Assembly: GCA_963779325.1 (NCBI GenBank) | Contig: CAVZXS010000014.1 | Location: 62,001-126,000, forward strand | From: CAVZXS01 sp963779325 | GTDB taxonomy: Bacteria; Bacteroidota; Bacteroidia; Chitinophagales; Chitinophagaceae | DNA: 64,000 bases | Direction of reading: 5' to 3' | Shown: positions 43,280 through 51,444 of the stretch, piece after piece | How the letters are laid out: every line of letters begins with the position of its first letter | Numbering within the stretch: position 1 is the first letter of the stretch | Translations under genes and position numbers: made by a program | The notes under the pieces: generated by a model | Told to the model about the DNA's origin: nothing | What the model saw: only the letters and a program-made list of their open reading frames with translations | The model's database searches: none

Positions 43280-43398
43280 TTTGATACAAATAATTAAACA
43301 TACGAAACGCAATAAGAAACATTCCGAAGTATTGGAAGGATAATGTGTTTGTATGATTGAACATATAACTGGCCTTCCAAAATCGGAAGGCCTTTTTT
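43280..43398 (+). ncRNA. Candidate small RNA or asd leader attenuator
   Basis: A stretch of about 119 bases from the predicted start to a terminator, with no convincing gene. An internal pairing AAACATT/AATGTGTTT (about 43316-43350) and a final hairpin are visible. A short open frame (MIEHITGLPKSEG...) starting at 43353 runs through the terminator and could be a leader peptide. It matches no RNA family I can name. Confidence 0.4.
43371..43398 (+). terminator. Terminator in the asd leader
   Basis: A perfect 8-bp stem GGCCTTCC/GGAAGGCC with an AAAATC loop followed by six Ts, 102 bp before the asd ATG. No gene on the plus strand precedes it. Confidence 0.88.
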
Positions 43399-43498
43399 AT
43401 ACCCCTATCCCCGTCCGTTCCGGCAAGTGCGGGCCCTAAAGGGGATAGGGAAAAAGCTTTATAACTAGATTTTTTAATATTTAAAACGAAAACAAAAA

Positions 43499-44488
43499 AT
43501 GAAAGTTGCAGTAGTAGGTGCTACAGGACTGGTAGGCACAAAAATGTTACAGGTATTGGCCGAAAGAAATTTCCCGGTTACGGGTTTAATACCGGTTGCT
43601 TCAGAAAGATCGGTTGGTAAAAGCATAGAATTTAAAGGACATAAATATAAGGTAGTGAGCATGACAGACGCTATTGCAGCCAAACCGAACGTGGCTATTT
43701 TTTCTGCGGGCGGCAGTACCTCACTGGAGTGGGCGCCCAAATTTGCAGAAGCGGGTATTACCGTTATCGATAATTCCAGCGCCTGGCGTATGGATCCGAC
43801 CAAAAAGTTAGTCGTGCCTGAAATAAACGCCGATGCATTGACAAAAGATGATAAGATAATTGCCAATCCCAATTGCTCTACTATACAAATGGTAGTAGCG
43901 TTGAATCCTTTGCATAAAAAATATAATATTAAAAGAATAGTAGTATCTACTTACCAGAGCGTAACGGGTACGGGTGTAAAAGCGGTTACACAATTGATGA
44001 ACGAACGAAACGGTATAGCAGGGGAAAGGGCTTATAAATATCCTATTGATTTAAACGCCATTCCGCAGATAGATGTGTTTTTAGAAAACGGTTATACCAA
44101 GGAAGAAATGAAAATGGTAAAAGAGACTTGCAAAATTATGCGTGATGATTCGATAAAAGTTACAGCTACCACGGTTCGCATTCCCGTAATCGGCGGTCAC
44201 AGCGAAAGTGTGAACGTGGAGTTTACCAATGATTTTGATTTGCAGGATGTAAAAAACTTATTGCAATCATCGCCGGGCGTAGTGGTGGTAGATGATTTGG
44301 AAAAGCAACTATACCCCATGCCGATGGATGCACATGAGAAGGATGAAGTATTTGTAGGCAGGTTAAGAAGAGATGAAACACAACCCAATACATTAAATAT
44401 GTGGATTGTAAGTGATAACCTGAGAAAAGGTGCGGCTACCAATGCGGTACAAATTGCGGAATATTTATTGACAAAAGGATTATTATAA
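43499..44488 (+). CDS. asd: Aspartate-semialdehyde dehydrogenase
   Basis: 329 residues, normal length. It reduces aspartyl-4-phosphate to aspartate semialdehyde, the branch point to lysine/diaminopimelate, threonine and methionine. The N-terminal NADP site is VGATGLVGTKMLQVL; the catalytic cysteine is in ANPNCSTIQMVVAL; the C-terminal PVIGGHSESVNVEF holds substrate-binding residues. It stands alone behind an unusual leader containing a terminator, which suggests attenuation. Downstream lie repeats rather than another biosynthetic gene. Confidence 0.96.
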   Translation: MKVAVVGATGLVGTKMLQVLAERNFPVTGLIPVASERSVGKSIEFKGHKYKVVSMTDAIAAKPNVAIFSAGGSTSLEWAPKFAEAGITVIDNSSAWRMDPTKKLVVPEINADALTKDDKIIANPNCSTIQMVVALNPLHKKYNIKRIVVSTYQSVTGTGVKAVTQLMNERNGIAGERAYKYPIDLNAIPQIDVFLENGYTKEEMKMVKETCKIMRDDSIKVTATTVRIPVIGGHSESVNVEFTNDFDLQDVKNLLQSSPGVVVVDDLEKQLYPMPMDAHEKDEVFVGRLRRDETQPNTLNMWIVSDNLRKGAATNAVQIAEYLLTKGLL

Positions 44489-44490
44489 AA

Positions 44491-44727
44491 AATAAAACGT
44501 CGTCTTAAAGGATTTTTTTGCGGGACATGGCACGCAGAGTAGCGGGGGACGCAGAGATAGGCGACTAATAAAATATTTCTCTGCGCACTCTGCACCTCAG
44601 GTTGAAAAAAATAAAACGCCGCCTAAAAAATATTTGCAGGGATTGGCACGTAGAGTAGCGGGGGGCGCAGAGGTAGGTAACTGATAGAATATTTCTCTGC
44701 GCTCTCTGCACCTCAGCGTGCAAAAAA
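44491..44727. repeat. Tandem duplication of a 119-bp hairpin unit
   Basis: Two head-to-tail units starting at 44491 and 44610, each opening with AATAAAACG(T/C)CG, containing GGCACG(C/T)AGAGTAGCGGGGG and closing with ATTTCTCTGCGC...CTCTGCACCTCAG. The GCAGAG and CTCTGC parts pair to form a hairpin in each unit. Intergenic, between asd and a convergent lipoprotein gene. Confidence 0.85.
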
Positions 44728-44753
44728 TCCTTTGAGTCAACGTTTTAAACCGG

Positions 44754-45437
44754 TTATGATTTTTTTCTGTAAGGGAAATGTTTACCGTAATTATTGGTAA
44801 TGTTTTCTATTACTTGATTAGCCGGAGTATTCCAGTCAGACCCTCTTCTGTAATTATCATTCCATAATGTTTCGCTGCGGCTTACAATGCTGCAGGAGGT
44901 GATGATGTCGTTGGTGCGGTTGGGTATAAATACCCCTGTCGGAGCAGGAGCCACAATATCTATTATTCTGCGGCCCACATCAATACCCAGTGAAGCGAGG
45001 TCGCTCATATACCGGTTCTTTTGAATTTTTAAACGTACTACGGCATCTACATTTAAAATTTTCGCTAATTCTTCATCTGACTTTCTCCACGAATCTCTCA
45101 GTGAAATACCGTTGTCGTTTAAAATTTGTAAAGTGTTGCTGTAATGCTGCATGTCTATTGCCAACCTGTATTTACGAACATTTCCCTGCCGCAATACCGC
45201 ATCGTGCATCGATTGTTGAAAGGCTTTGCTTTCAGTTTCTTCTACCTTTCGCACATCCTCATCATTCATATTTTGAGGACGGGTGCCTGTAAAAATCATT
45301 TCTGCCGGTAATACGGCAATGGTTTTATGGCGGGCCGTTTTTTCTTCGAAAGACGAACTGGTGTAGTAACGATGGCAAGATGATGTGAGTCCAGCTAATA
45401 GGAGGACCAATAACAGCGTGTGTAGACTTTGTTTCAT
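44754..45437 (-). CDS. Predicted lipoprotein, unknown function
   Basis: 227 residues with a lipoprotein signal peptide: LLLVLLLAGLTSSC, with the lipid-attached Cys at residue 21. The mature part begins with a short strand (KTIAVLPAEMIF) and contains ILNVDAVVRLKI, a pattern seen in lipoproteins that form or associate with secretion channels (CsgG- or DUF799-like). The resemblance is faint and no family is claimed. Stand-alone gene. Confidence 0.7.
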   Translation of the reverse strand: MKQSLHTLLLVLLLAGLTSSCHRYYTSSSFEEKTARHKTIAVLPAEMIFTGTRPQNMNDEDVRKVEETESKAFQQSMHDAVLRQGNVRKYRLAIDMQHYSNTLQILNDNGISLRDSWRKSDEELAKILNVDAVVRLKIQKNRYMSDLASLGIDVGRRIIDIVAPAPTGVFIPNRTNDIITSCSIVSRSETLWNDNYRRGSDWNTPANQVIENITNNYGKHFPYRKKS

Positions 45438-45526
45438 TGTAAAAAGCTTTAGTTGTAATTGTCAATTCAACTATAATGCCTCAAATGAAAAAAAATTTCT
45501 CTTTAACTTTTTTTAATGAATTTAAT

Positions 45527-46192
45527 TTATTGAATGGCCCCGTTGAAAAAAGCAATAAAGTCTTTCATAGTTTGAAAAGTTTTTGTTACTTCCTTTAACA
45601 AATTTTTTGATTGCAGTTCCGCATCGGTAAAAGGTACGGTAACCAAAAAACTTTTCATTTTTAAAAATTCAATAGCCGGGTTAGTTTCATCATACCCTTT
45701 CGGCGGCCTGCTCAATAGTTCAATCCCTTCCACTCCTTTGGTAAATGTTTTTTTAAATGCGGGAGCGGAAATTATTTTTTTAAAATTCTTGAAATTGTAA
45801 TCTATTTCCTGTCTTATTTTAATCAGGTCGGGCGGTGCGGGCATATAAATACCGCCGGCGGCAAAACTTTTATTGCCGGGTTCAAAATGAAAATAATAAC
45901 CCGCACCCTGTATTTTTTTGCCGCCTTGATTAAAGGATGCTCCCATATTGGGTTTGTACGGCGATTTATCTTTTGAAAAACGCACATCCCTGTTTATCCG
46001 AAAAGTACAATCCTTGGCGGTTAGCTGCCCGATAGGTTTATCAAATTTGGCGATGCTTTCTATCAATTGTGTTACATAATTATGAAAATCTGTTTTGCAG
46101 TTTTCATACGCTGCCCTGTTCGCATCAAACCAAGCTTTGTTATTATTCTTTTTCAGGGTTTTTAAAAAACTCAGGGACGATGTTTGTAACAT
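45527..46192 (-). CDS. DUF2461 domain protein
   Basis: 221 residues, the normal DUF2461 length. Conserved blocks are FLKTLKKNNNKAWFDANRAAYE, the RINRDVRFSKDKSPYKPNMGASF segment, and GAGYYFHFEPGNKSFAAGGIYMP. Cytoplasmic; function unknown. Separate transcript from the NUMOD4 gene, since a terminator lies between them. Confidence 0.9.
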   Translation of the reverse strand: MLQTSSLSFLKTLKKNNNKAWFDANRAAYENCKTDFHNYVTQLIESIAKFDKPIGQLTAKDCTFRINRDVRFSKDKSPYKPNMGASFNQGGKKIQGAGYYFHFEPGNKSFAAGGIYMPAPPDLIKIRQEIDYNFKNFKKIISAPAFKKTFTKGVEGIELLSRPPKGYDETNPAIEFLKMKSFLVTVPFTDAELQSKNLLKEVTKTFQTMKDFIAFFNGAIQ

Positions 46193-46222
46193 AATTGATA
46201 ATTGTAATGCGTAAAGATAAAA

Positions 46223-46260
46223 GCCGGCGACATATTTTTTTTAAAAAATATGTCGCCGGC
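46223..46260 (-). terminator. Long perfect palindrome, terminator of the NUMOD4 gene
   Basis: An 18-bp perfect stem GCCGGCGACATATTTTTT with AAAAAATATGTCGCCGGC and a TT centre, 33 bp after the stop of the minus-strand NUMOD4 gene. The centre is AT-rich and a short T run follows. Confidence 0.75.
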
Positions 46261-46292
46261 AAAAAGGTAGGTAATCAGAGCAATGAATTAAT

Positions 46293-46853
46293 TTATTTTA
46301 TTCTTCCCCAGTTCTCGCCGCTTTTAATGCGGTACATAGTCATCTCGCTAACCTTGTACTTAGCTGCCAATTGCTTAATGGTAATCTTACGATTCTTACT
46401 GCTCAGGGTGTCTTTAATTTTTTTAACTTGGTCAGCATTCAGTTTCAGACCCACTGTTCGGTTGGCCTGTACTTTTTTGTACGCAATTTTTGCCGGACTC
46501 TTTTGCTGGTGATCAATCATCTCTTTCAGCGTGGCCCATTTAAGATTCTTAAGTTTGTTGTCCAGCTTATTGTGATTAAGGTGGATAACATAAACGTACT
46601 TGGCAGAAGGTTTTTTTAAAAAAATCTTAGCAATCTCACGATGAATGTAGATTGTGCCGTTGTTGTCGGGGCGATGAAGATTTAGTGTGCTGTAACCCGT
46701 AGTGATGGACCCTTCTAAAATTTTTCCGTCCTCTACTTTTTCTTTGTAACTGGCTATGCGGCCAAGAGATGAAACGGCATAGCGATTGCGTAGCTTTTTC
46801 CAACCCGGGAATTGAAGAGGCTTCCATACCTCACCCGTTAATTTTTTAACCAT
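46293..46853 (-). CDS. NUMOD4/HNH-like DNA-binding protein
   Basis: 186 residues. The N-terminus (GEVWKPLQFPGWKKLRNRYAVSSLGRI) matches the NUMOD4 motif of homing-endonuclease-type proteins. The next block (VYVIHLNHNKLDNKLKNLKWAT) follows the HNH_3 pattern, but the first catalytic His/Asp position reads VIH rather than VDH, so cleavage is uncertain. The C-terminus (ITIKQLAAKYKVSEMTMYRIKSGENW) is a helix-turn-helix. It could be a mobile nuclease or a recruited regulator. Confidence 0.8.
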   Translation of the reverse strand: MVKKLTGEVWKPLQFPGWKKLRNRYAVSSLGRIASYKEKVEDGKILEGSITTGYSTLNLHRPDNNGTIYIHREIAKIFLKKPSAKYVYVIHLNHNKLDNKLKNLKWATLKEMIDHQQKSPAKIAYKKVQANRTVGLKLNADQVKKIKDTLSSKNRKITIKQLAAKYKVSEMTMYRIKSGENWGRIK

Positions 46854-46954
46854 TTTTAGAATTTTTAAGGATAAGATGGCTTAGTTATTCTTAGTAGTTA
46901 TAACTAAGCCTGTTTAAATAATTTATCTAAGGTATAAAAATAAGATAATAATAT

Positions 46955-49081
46955 TTATTTTTTATTTATAAGCAACAGAAATTCCTGTTCGGTCAAAATT
47001 CTGACCGTGTTTATCTTTTTCGCTTTCTCCAATTTGCTGCCCGCATCTTCACCTACTACCAGGTAATTCAGCTTGGTGCTTACACCGCCCAGCAACTTAC
47101 CGCCCGCGGCTTCGGCCAATGCCTCGGCCTCACTTCTTTTCAGGGTAGGTAATGTGCCGGTAAATAAAAATGTTTGCCCGGCAAGGTTGCCGGTGTTTTT
47201 AGTATCTTTCTTTTCATTTTTTAATTCAATACCAAGTGATTCAAGCTTATTGAGCAGTTCAATATTCGCTTTTGAATTAAAAAATTGAAAAATGCTTCCG
47301 GCAACTTTAGGTCCCACATCATCCAATTGCTGCAATTGCTCCTGTGTAAAATCCTTAAAGTCCATTAAATGGTTAACGGCCCGGGCTAATGTTTTTGCGG
47401 TAGTTTCCCCGGTATAACGAATGCCGAGGGCGAAAATTAATCTGTGCAGGGGTTGTTTTTTAGAATTTTCAATCGCCGTTTTTAAATTGGCGATAGATTT
47501 TTCACCAAATCCTTCCAGCTTACTTATTTTATCATAATCAAGTTCATAAATACCCGGTATATCTTTCAATAATCCCAATTCATAAAATTTTCTGATATTG
47601 GCTTCGCCCAATCCGCGTATATCCATCATGTCCTTGCCGGCAAAATGAATTATTTTTTCTACCACCTGCGCGGGACAATCAATATTAATACAACGCCATA
47701 CCGCTTCGCTTTCATCTTTGTATAAATCGCTTTTACAAACGGGGCATTTTTTCGGGAAAATAATTTTCTTTTCATCGCCTGTTCGCAATTCGGGCATTGA
47801 TTTTACAATATAGGGAATTACATCACCGGCTCTTTCTACCAATACCGTATCACTAATCATCAAATCTTTTTCTCTAATAACGTCTTCATTAAAAAGCGAA
47901 ATGGAAGAAACTGTTACACCGCCAATGGGTACGGGTTCTATTTTAGCTACCGGCGTTACAGAGCCTGTACGTCCCACTTGAAATTCTACATTTAGTAATT
48001 TACTTGTACCCTGGCGTGCTTTAAATTTATAAGCTATCGCCCATCGCGGATGATGCGAGGTCATACCCATCTTATCCTGTAGTGCAACATTGTTTACCTT
48101 AATCACCATGCCGTCTATTTCGTAAGGAAGGTCATCTCTTTTTATTTCAAATTCGTTGCAGTATTTAATTACGGCTTCAATACCGGTTACTATTTTTTTT
48201 TCTTTTTTCGGACTCCGAAACCCAAGATCCCAAAGCATTTGCAACGAACCGCTGTGCGTATTCAATATTTCGTATTTCGTATTTTTTACTTCTGCTTTGT
48301 TGTGATAACTGATGTGATAAAGAAAAGCTTCTAAGTTTCTTTTGGCTACTTCCGAGGAGTCTTTTATTCTTAAAGTACCGGCGGCGGCATTGCGGGGATT
48401 GGCCAGCGGAGGCAGACCCTGGTCAACCAATTGTTCATTATATTTTTTAAAAGTGTTTTTATTTATCAATACTTCGCCGCGTATTTCCGCTTGTTGTACA
48501 CCATATTCCGAAAATTTTGCGGAGAGCGGTATACTTTTTATTTGTTTTATATTGGATGTGATGTCATCGCCTTCGGCGCCATCGCCGCGGGTAGCGCCGC
48601 GAACCAATAAATCATTTTCGAACAACAATGAAATACTGGCGCCGTCAAATTTCGGTTCTACGCAATATTCAATTTCAGTAAGGCCGGTAAGTTCTTTCGC
48701 TTTTCTATCAAAATCAATCAAGTCATCACTGTTATAAGAGTTATCGAGTGATAACATGGGAACCAAATGCCGTACAGAAGGAAAACCGGCTTGTCCGTCA
48801 GTTTTTTTTCCCGTTAAATTTTTGGCTACTCTCTGTGTGGGAGAATCGACGGTAATAAGAGAAGGATTTTCTTTCTCCATTTTCTCCAATGCCTTATATA
48901 GTTCGTCGTATTCATAATCGGCTATCAGCGGATCGTTGAGAATATAATACCTGTATTCATGAAAACGCAGTACGTCTCTTAATTTTTCAATTTCCTTTTC
49001 CGGAATAGAAGCGGTCTTATTAGTTTTTAAAAATACGGTTGTGGCCTTTTGCAATTCTTTTATATCCTCGGTAAAATTCAT
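46955..49081 (-). CDS. ligA: NAD+-dependent DNA ligase
   Basis: 708 residues, slightly longer than usual. Ia and adenylation domain with the active-site lysine in VEPKFDGASISL; OB domain; Zn finger with four cysteines (CPVC...CINIDC); helix-hairpin-helix region (DIRGLGEANIRKF, LEGFGEKSIANL); BRCT domain at the C-terminus (GQTFLFTGTLPTLKRSEAEAL). In the adenylation domain after LYHISYHNKAEV an in-frame heptamer repeat encodes KNTKYEILNTHSG, probably a surface loop insertion. Divergent from the Nudix-like gene. Confidence 0.97.
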   Translation of the reverse strand: MNFTEDIKELQKATTVFLKTNKTASIPEKEIEKLRDVLRFHEYRYYILNDPLIADYEYDELYKALEKMEKENPSLITVDSPTQRVAKNLTGKKTDGQAGFPSVRHLVPMLSLDNSYNSDDLIDFDRKAKELTGLTEIEYCVEPKFDGASISLLFENDLLVRGATRGDGAEGDDITSNIKQIKSIPLSAKFSEYGVQQAEIRGEVLINKNTFKKYNEQLVDQGLPPLANPRNAAAGTLRIKDSSEVAKRNLEAFLYHISYHNKAEVKNTKYEILNTHSGSLQMLWDLGFRSPKKEKKIVTGIEAVIKYCNEFEIKRDDLPYEIDGMVIKVNNVALQDKMGMTSHHPRWAIAYKFKARQGTSKLLNVEFQVGRTGSVTPVAKIEPVPIGGVTVSSISLFNEDVIREKDLMISDTVLVERAGDVIPYIVKSMPELRTGDEKKIIFPKKCPVCKSDLYKDESEAVWRCINIDCPAQVVEKIIHFAGKDMMDIRGLGEANIRKFYELGLLKDIPGIYELDYDKISKLEGFGEKSIANLKTAIENSKKQPLHRLIFALGIRYTGETTAKTLARAVNHLMDFKDFTQEQLQQLDDVGPKVAGSIFQFFNSKANIELLNKLESLGIELKNEKKDTKNTGNLAGQTFLFTGTLPTLKRSEAEALAEAAGGKLLGGVSTKLNYLVVGEDAGSKLEKAKKINTVRILTEQEFLLLINKK
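48259..48286 (+). repeat. Heptamer repeats inside ligA
   Basis: TATTCAA, TATTTCG, TATTTCG, TATTTTT in tandem with a 7-bp period, in frame, encoding KNTKYEILNT on the minus strand. A third example of 7-bp-period repeats inside a conserved housekeeping or pathway gene. Confidence 0.8.
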
Positions 49082-49267
49082 GAGCAGAAATTATTTTCAG
49101 TAAAGATAAACATCGCCGTTGATCATTTTAAAATACACCGGAAATTTCGGTTTTTATTTGATGATGCTTTTAAAAAAAATACTTTTTGATTTCAGACAAA
49201 AAGTTAGCGGGTAATTTGTACATAATTGTATATTTGAAAGCCAACTTAATATTACAATAAGATTATT

Positions 49268-49981
49268 ATGACACAGGAAGAGTTACAGCTTATCAAAACG
49301 GCAGAAATAGAGAAGATAAGCCACCGGGACTATTTTAATATTGCCATATCCGTTGACTGCGTAATTTTTGGTTATGAGAACAGGAAGCTGAAAGTACTGC
49401 TAATAAAATCTGATTTAAAAGAATTTGAAGGATTGTGGTCTTTGTTGGGCGACCTGGTAAACCCCGATGAAGATTTGGAAGAAGCCCCTTACCGTGTTTT
49501 GAAGCAGCGAACAGGTATGGAGAATGTTTTTTTGGAGCAGGTAAAAACTTTTGGTTCTGTAGAAAGACATCCGTCGGGCAGAGTTATTACAGTAGCTTTT
49601 TATTCGTTGATCGATATTAAGCATCATAATTTGAAGGTGAATGAACATGAGCTGAGTTGGAGGCCCGTTAGCGAAATAAAAAAATTAGCGTTCGATCATA
49701 AAAAAATATTAGATGCCAGCTTAGCCCGGTTGCAGGACCAGATAATGGAAAAGCCGGTCGTATTCAATTTATTACCTGAAAAGTTTTCACTACGTGAATT
49801 GCAGGAACTTTGCGAAGCCGTACTGGACGAAAGCTTGGACAGGAGAAATTTCAGAAAAAAAATCACACTAAAAAATTGGTTGCTTGATATTGATGAAATG
49901 GAAAGTAATGTGCCGCACCGGCCCGGTAAATTGTATAAATTGAAAAAGGAGTTCAATAAAAAAAAGAAAACAACTTTTTGA
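49268..49981 (+). CDS. Nudix-like transcriptional regulator (NrtR/AraR type)
   Basis: 237 residues. The N-terminal half is a Nudix fold (ISVDCVIFGYENRKLKVLLIK) in which the Nudix box reads GDLVNPDEDLEEAPYRVLKQRTG: the catalytic REUxEE has become RVLKQR, so hydrolase activity is unlikely. The C-terminal half is a winged helix (FSLRELQELCEAVLDESLDRRNFRKKI), with a basic tail. This architecture fits NrtR/AraR-like regulators that sense sugars or nucleotides. It is close to the LacI and SusCD genes and probably regulates that locus (inference). TATATTTG at 49229-49236 may be its -7 box. Confidence 0.87.
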   Translation: MTQEELQLIKTAEIEKISHRDYFNIAISVDCVIFGYENRKLKVLLIKSDLKEFEGLWSLLGDLVNPDEDLEEAPYRVLKQRTGMENVFLEQVKTFGSVERHPSGRVITVAFYSLIDIKHHNLKVNEHELSWRPVSEIKKLAFDHKKILDASLARLQDQIMEKPVVFNLLPEKFSLRELQELCEAVLDESLDRRNFRKKITLKNWLLDIDEMESNVPHRPGKLYKLKKEFNKKKKTTF

Positions 49982-50105
49982 TAAATCATTGCACAGTTCC
50001 GCATTTTTTACAAGAAACCAATATTGCAGGTTCGCATAAGTAAGAAATCGATTGCCAACCTGTAAGCGTTGCCAATTGACACTTTGTTCCTCCAGCAAAA
50101 AACAA

Positions 50106-51095
50106 CTAAAGAGAATCTCCTTCTACCAAACGGGAAGGTAATAATATAGAGCCTGAGAAGGTTTGGCCTTCCAAATAATCCGTCATACTTTTCATAGCTA
50201 ATTTACCCAGTTCATAACCGCTGGTTTCTATATAAGTAATACGCGGTTTAAACAGTTGCGGTAAAAAGCCGGTGCTGATGGCCAGCACGGCTACTTCCTT
50301 TGGTATGGCAATATCTAATTTATACAATCCTTTCATAACACCGATTAGAATTTCATCGCTCATGGCGAAAACGGTATCCGCTTTTTTCGCGGTGCAATAT
50401 TCAATGACTGTTTGCTCGGCGGCAACAGAGTTCGGACAATGTTCAATATAAAGTTTCATTCTCGGCGCGTCTCTTTCCGCTACTTTTATAAAAGCCGTTT
50501 CTCTTTTTTTGGTAATGGATAATTCGGGGTTACCAAAAATAGCCAGTACTTTTTTCTTATTGTACTTAATAATAGTAGACGCCGCGATAGTAGCCACTTC
50601 ATCATCGGCTATACAAACTTTATTGGCGCTGTCATCATCAGGCACCTTGTCAAAAAAAATAACCGGTATGCCCGACTCTTCCATTTTTTTATACGATTCG
50701 GGTAGCGAACCCGGGGAAATAGAGATAAAAACACCGGCTACACGGGTAGCTCTGCATAATTTTAAATTATCGGCTTCAATAGCAGGGCTGTCGCCCGATT
50801 GAAGAATCATTAAAGAAAAACCGTTTTCTCTTGCCTGTTCTTCCAGTGCCGATATAAAGGAGTCGTAAAACAAATTAGATATGGCGGGAACAATAACACC
50901 CAGTACACGGCTTGTATTTGTACGAAGATTGATGGCGTAGGTATTGGGCTCATAATCTATAATAGAAGCAAGGTCCTTCACTTTTTGTTTAGTGGCTTCA
51001 GAAATATCAGGATGATTTTTAAGAGCCCTTGAAACGGTAGAGATACTAAGGTTTAATTTTTGAGAAATGTGCTTTAGCGTAGCCTTAGATTTCAT
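50106..51095 (-). CDS. LacI-family transcriptional regulator
   Basis: 329 residues from the ATG at 51095 (MKSKATLKHISQKLNLSISTVSRALKNHPDIS), the standard LacI HTH start; the longer open frame upstream adds 34 residues that overlap a possible operator. The sugar-binding domain follows, with VLGVIVPAISNLFYDSFI, GVFISISP and the C-terminal ITYIETSGYELGKLAM. Divergent from the susC-like gene, with about 350 bp between starts, which fits local repression of the transport genes. Confidence 0.93.
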   Translation of the reverse strand: MKSKATLKHISQKLNLSISTVSRALKNHPDISEATKQKVKDLASIIDYEPNTYAINLRTNTSRVLGVIVPAISNLFYDSFISALEEQARENGFSLMILQSGDSPAIEADNLKLCRATRVAGVFISISPGSLPESYKKMEESGIPVIFFDKVPDDDSANKVCIADDEVATIAASTIIKYNKKKVLAIFGNPELSITKKRETAFIKVAERDAPRMKLYIEHCPNSVAAEQTVIEYCTAKKADTVFAMSDEILIGVMKGLYKLDIAIPKEVAVLAISTGFLPQLFKPRITYIETSGYELGKLAMKSMTDYLEGQTFSGSILLPSRLVEGDSL

Positions 51096-51138
51096 TTTAT
51101 ACTTAATTAAAAAAATAATAATGTTTTTTTTCCACCAC

Positions 51139-51162
51139 AAACAATATCGCAAACAGTACCGC
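51139..51162. promoter_or_regulatory. Tandem direct repeat in the LacI-SusC intergenic region
   Basis: Two adjacent 12-mers AAACAATATCGC and AAACAGTACCGC (two mismatches), 43 bp upstream of the LacI start. Regular spacing and location suggest a regulator-binding site, though LacI operators are usually inverted repeats. Confidence 0.35.
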
Positions 51163-51444
51163 AATCCTTTGCATATTACGATATTTTTTAAAAACAAAAA
51201 ACGAAATATAAAAGATGATACATTTAGAAAATTATTGGTACAGGGTTATTTTGATAGTTTTTATGCTTTTGCCGCAGTGCAGCAAATTGTTAAAATTAGT
51301 TGTCATGAGAACATTGATCCGATAAAATATTTTCTTGATTATAAACATTATTTGTATTTTTTTGTAATGTTATAATTGAGTTAATTAATTTTTGTGTATT
51401 TTAGACATATTATTGATTAACATTTAAATGTAAAACTACTGATT

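Larger units (their letters stand above)
43183..43498. other. asd upstream region
   Basis: 316 bp without a convincing gene. It contains a full-consensus promoter, about 120 bp of non-coding sequence ending in a terminator, then a CCCC/GGGG palindrome (about 43402-43451) before the asd start. Confidence 0.7.

Noticed and set aside
43474..43872. 132-codon frame opposite asd
   Set aside because: A shadow of a strongly supported coding sequence; no independent features.
44491..44727. CRISPR array
   Set aside because: Only two long units, no regular short repeats and spacers, and no cas genes; it is a tandem hairpin duplication.
51067..51375. 102-codon plus-strand open frame between LacI and SusC
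   Set aside because: It overlaps the LacI start and a possible operator, has strongly AT-biased composition, and shows no domain or signal sequence.
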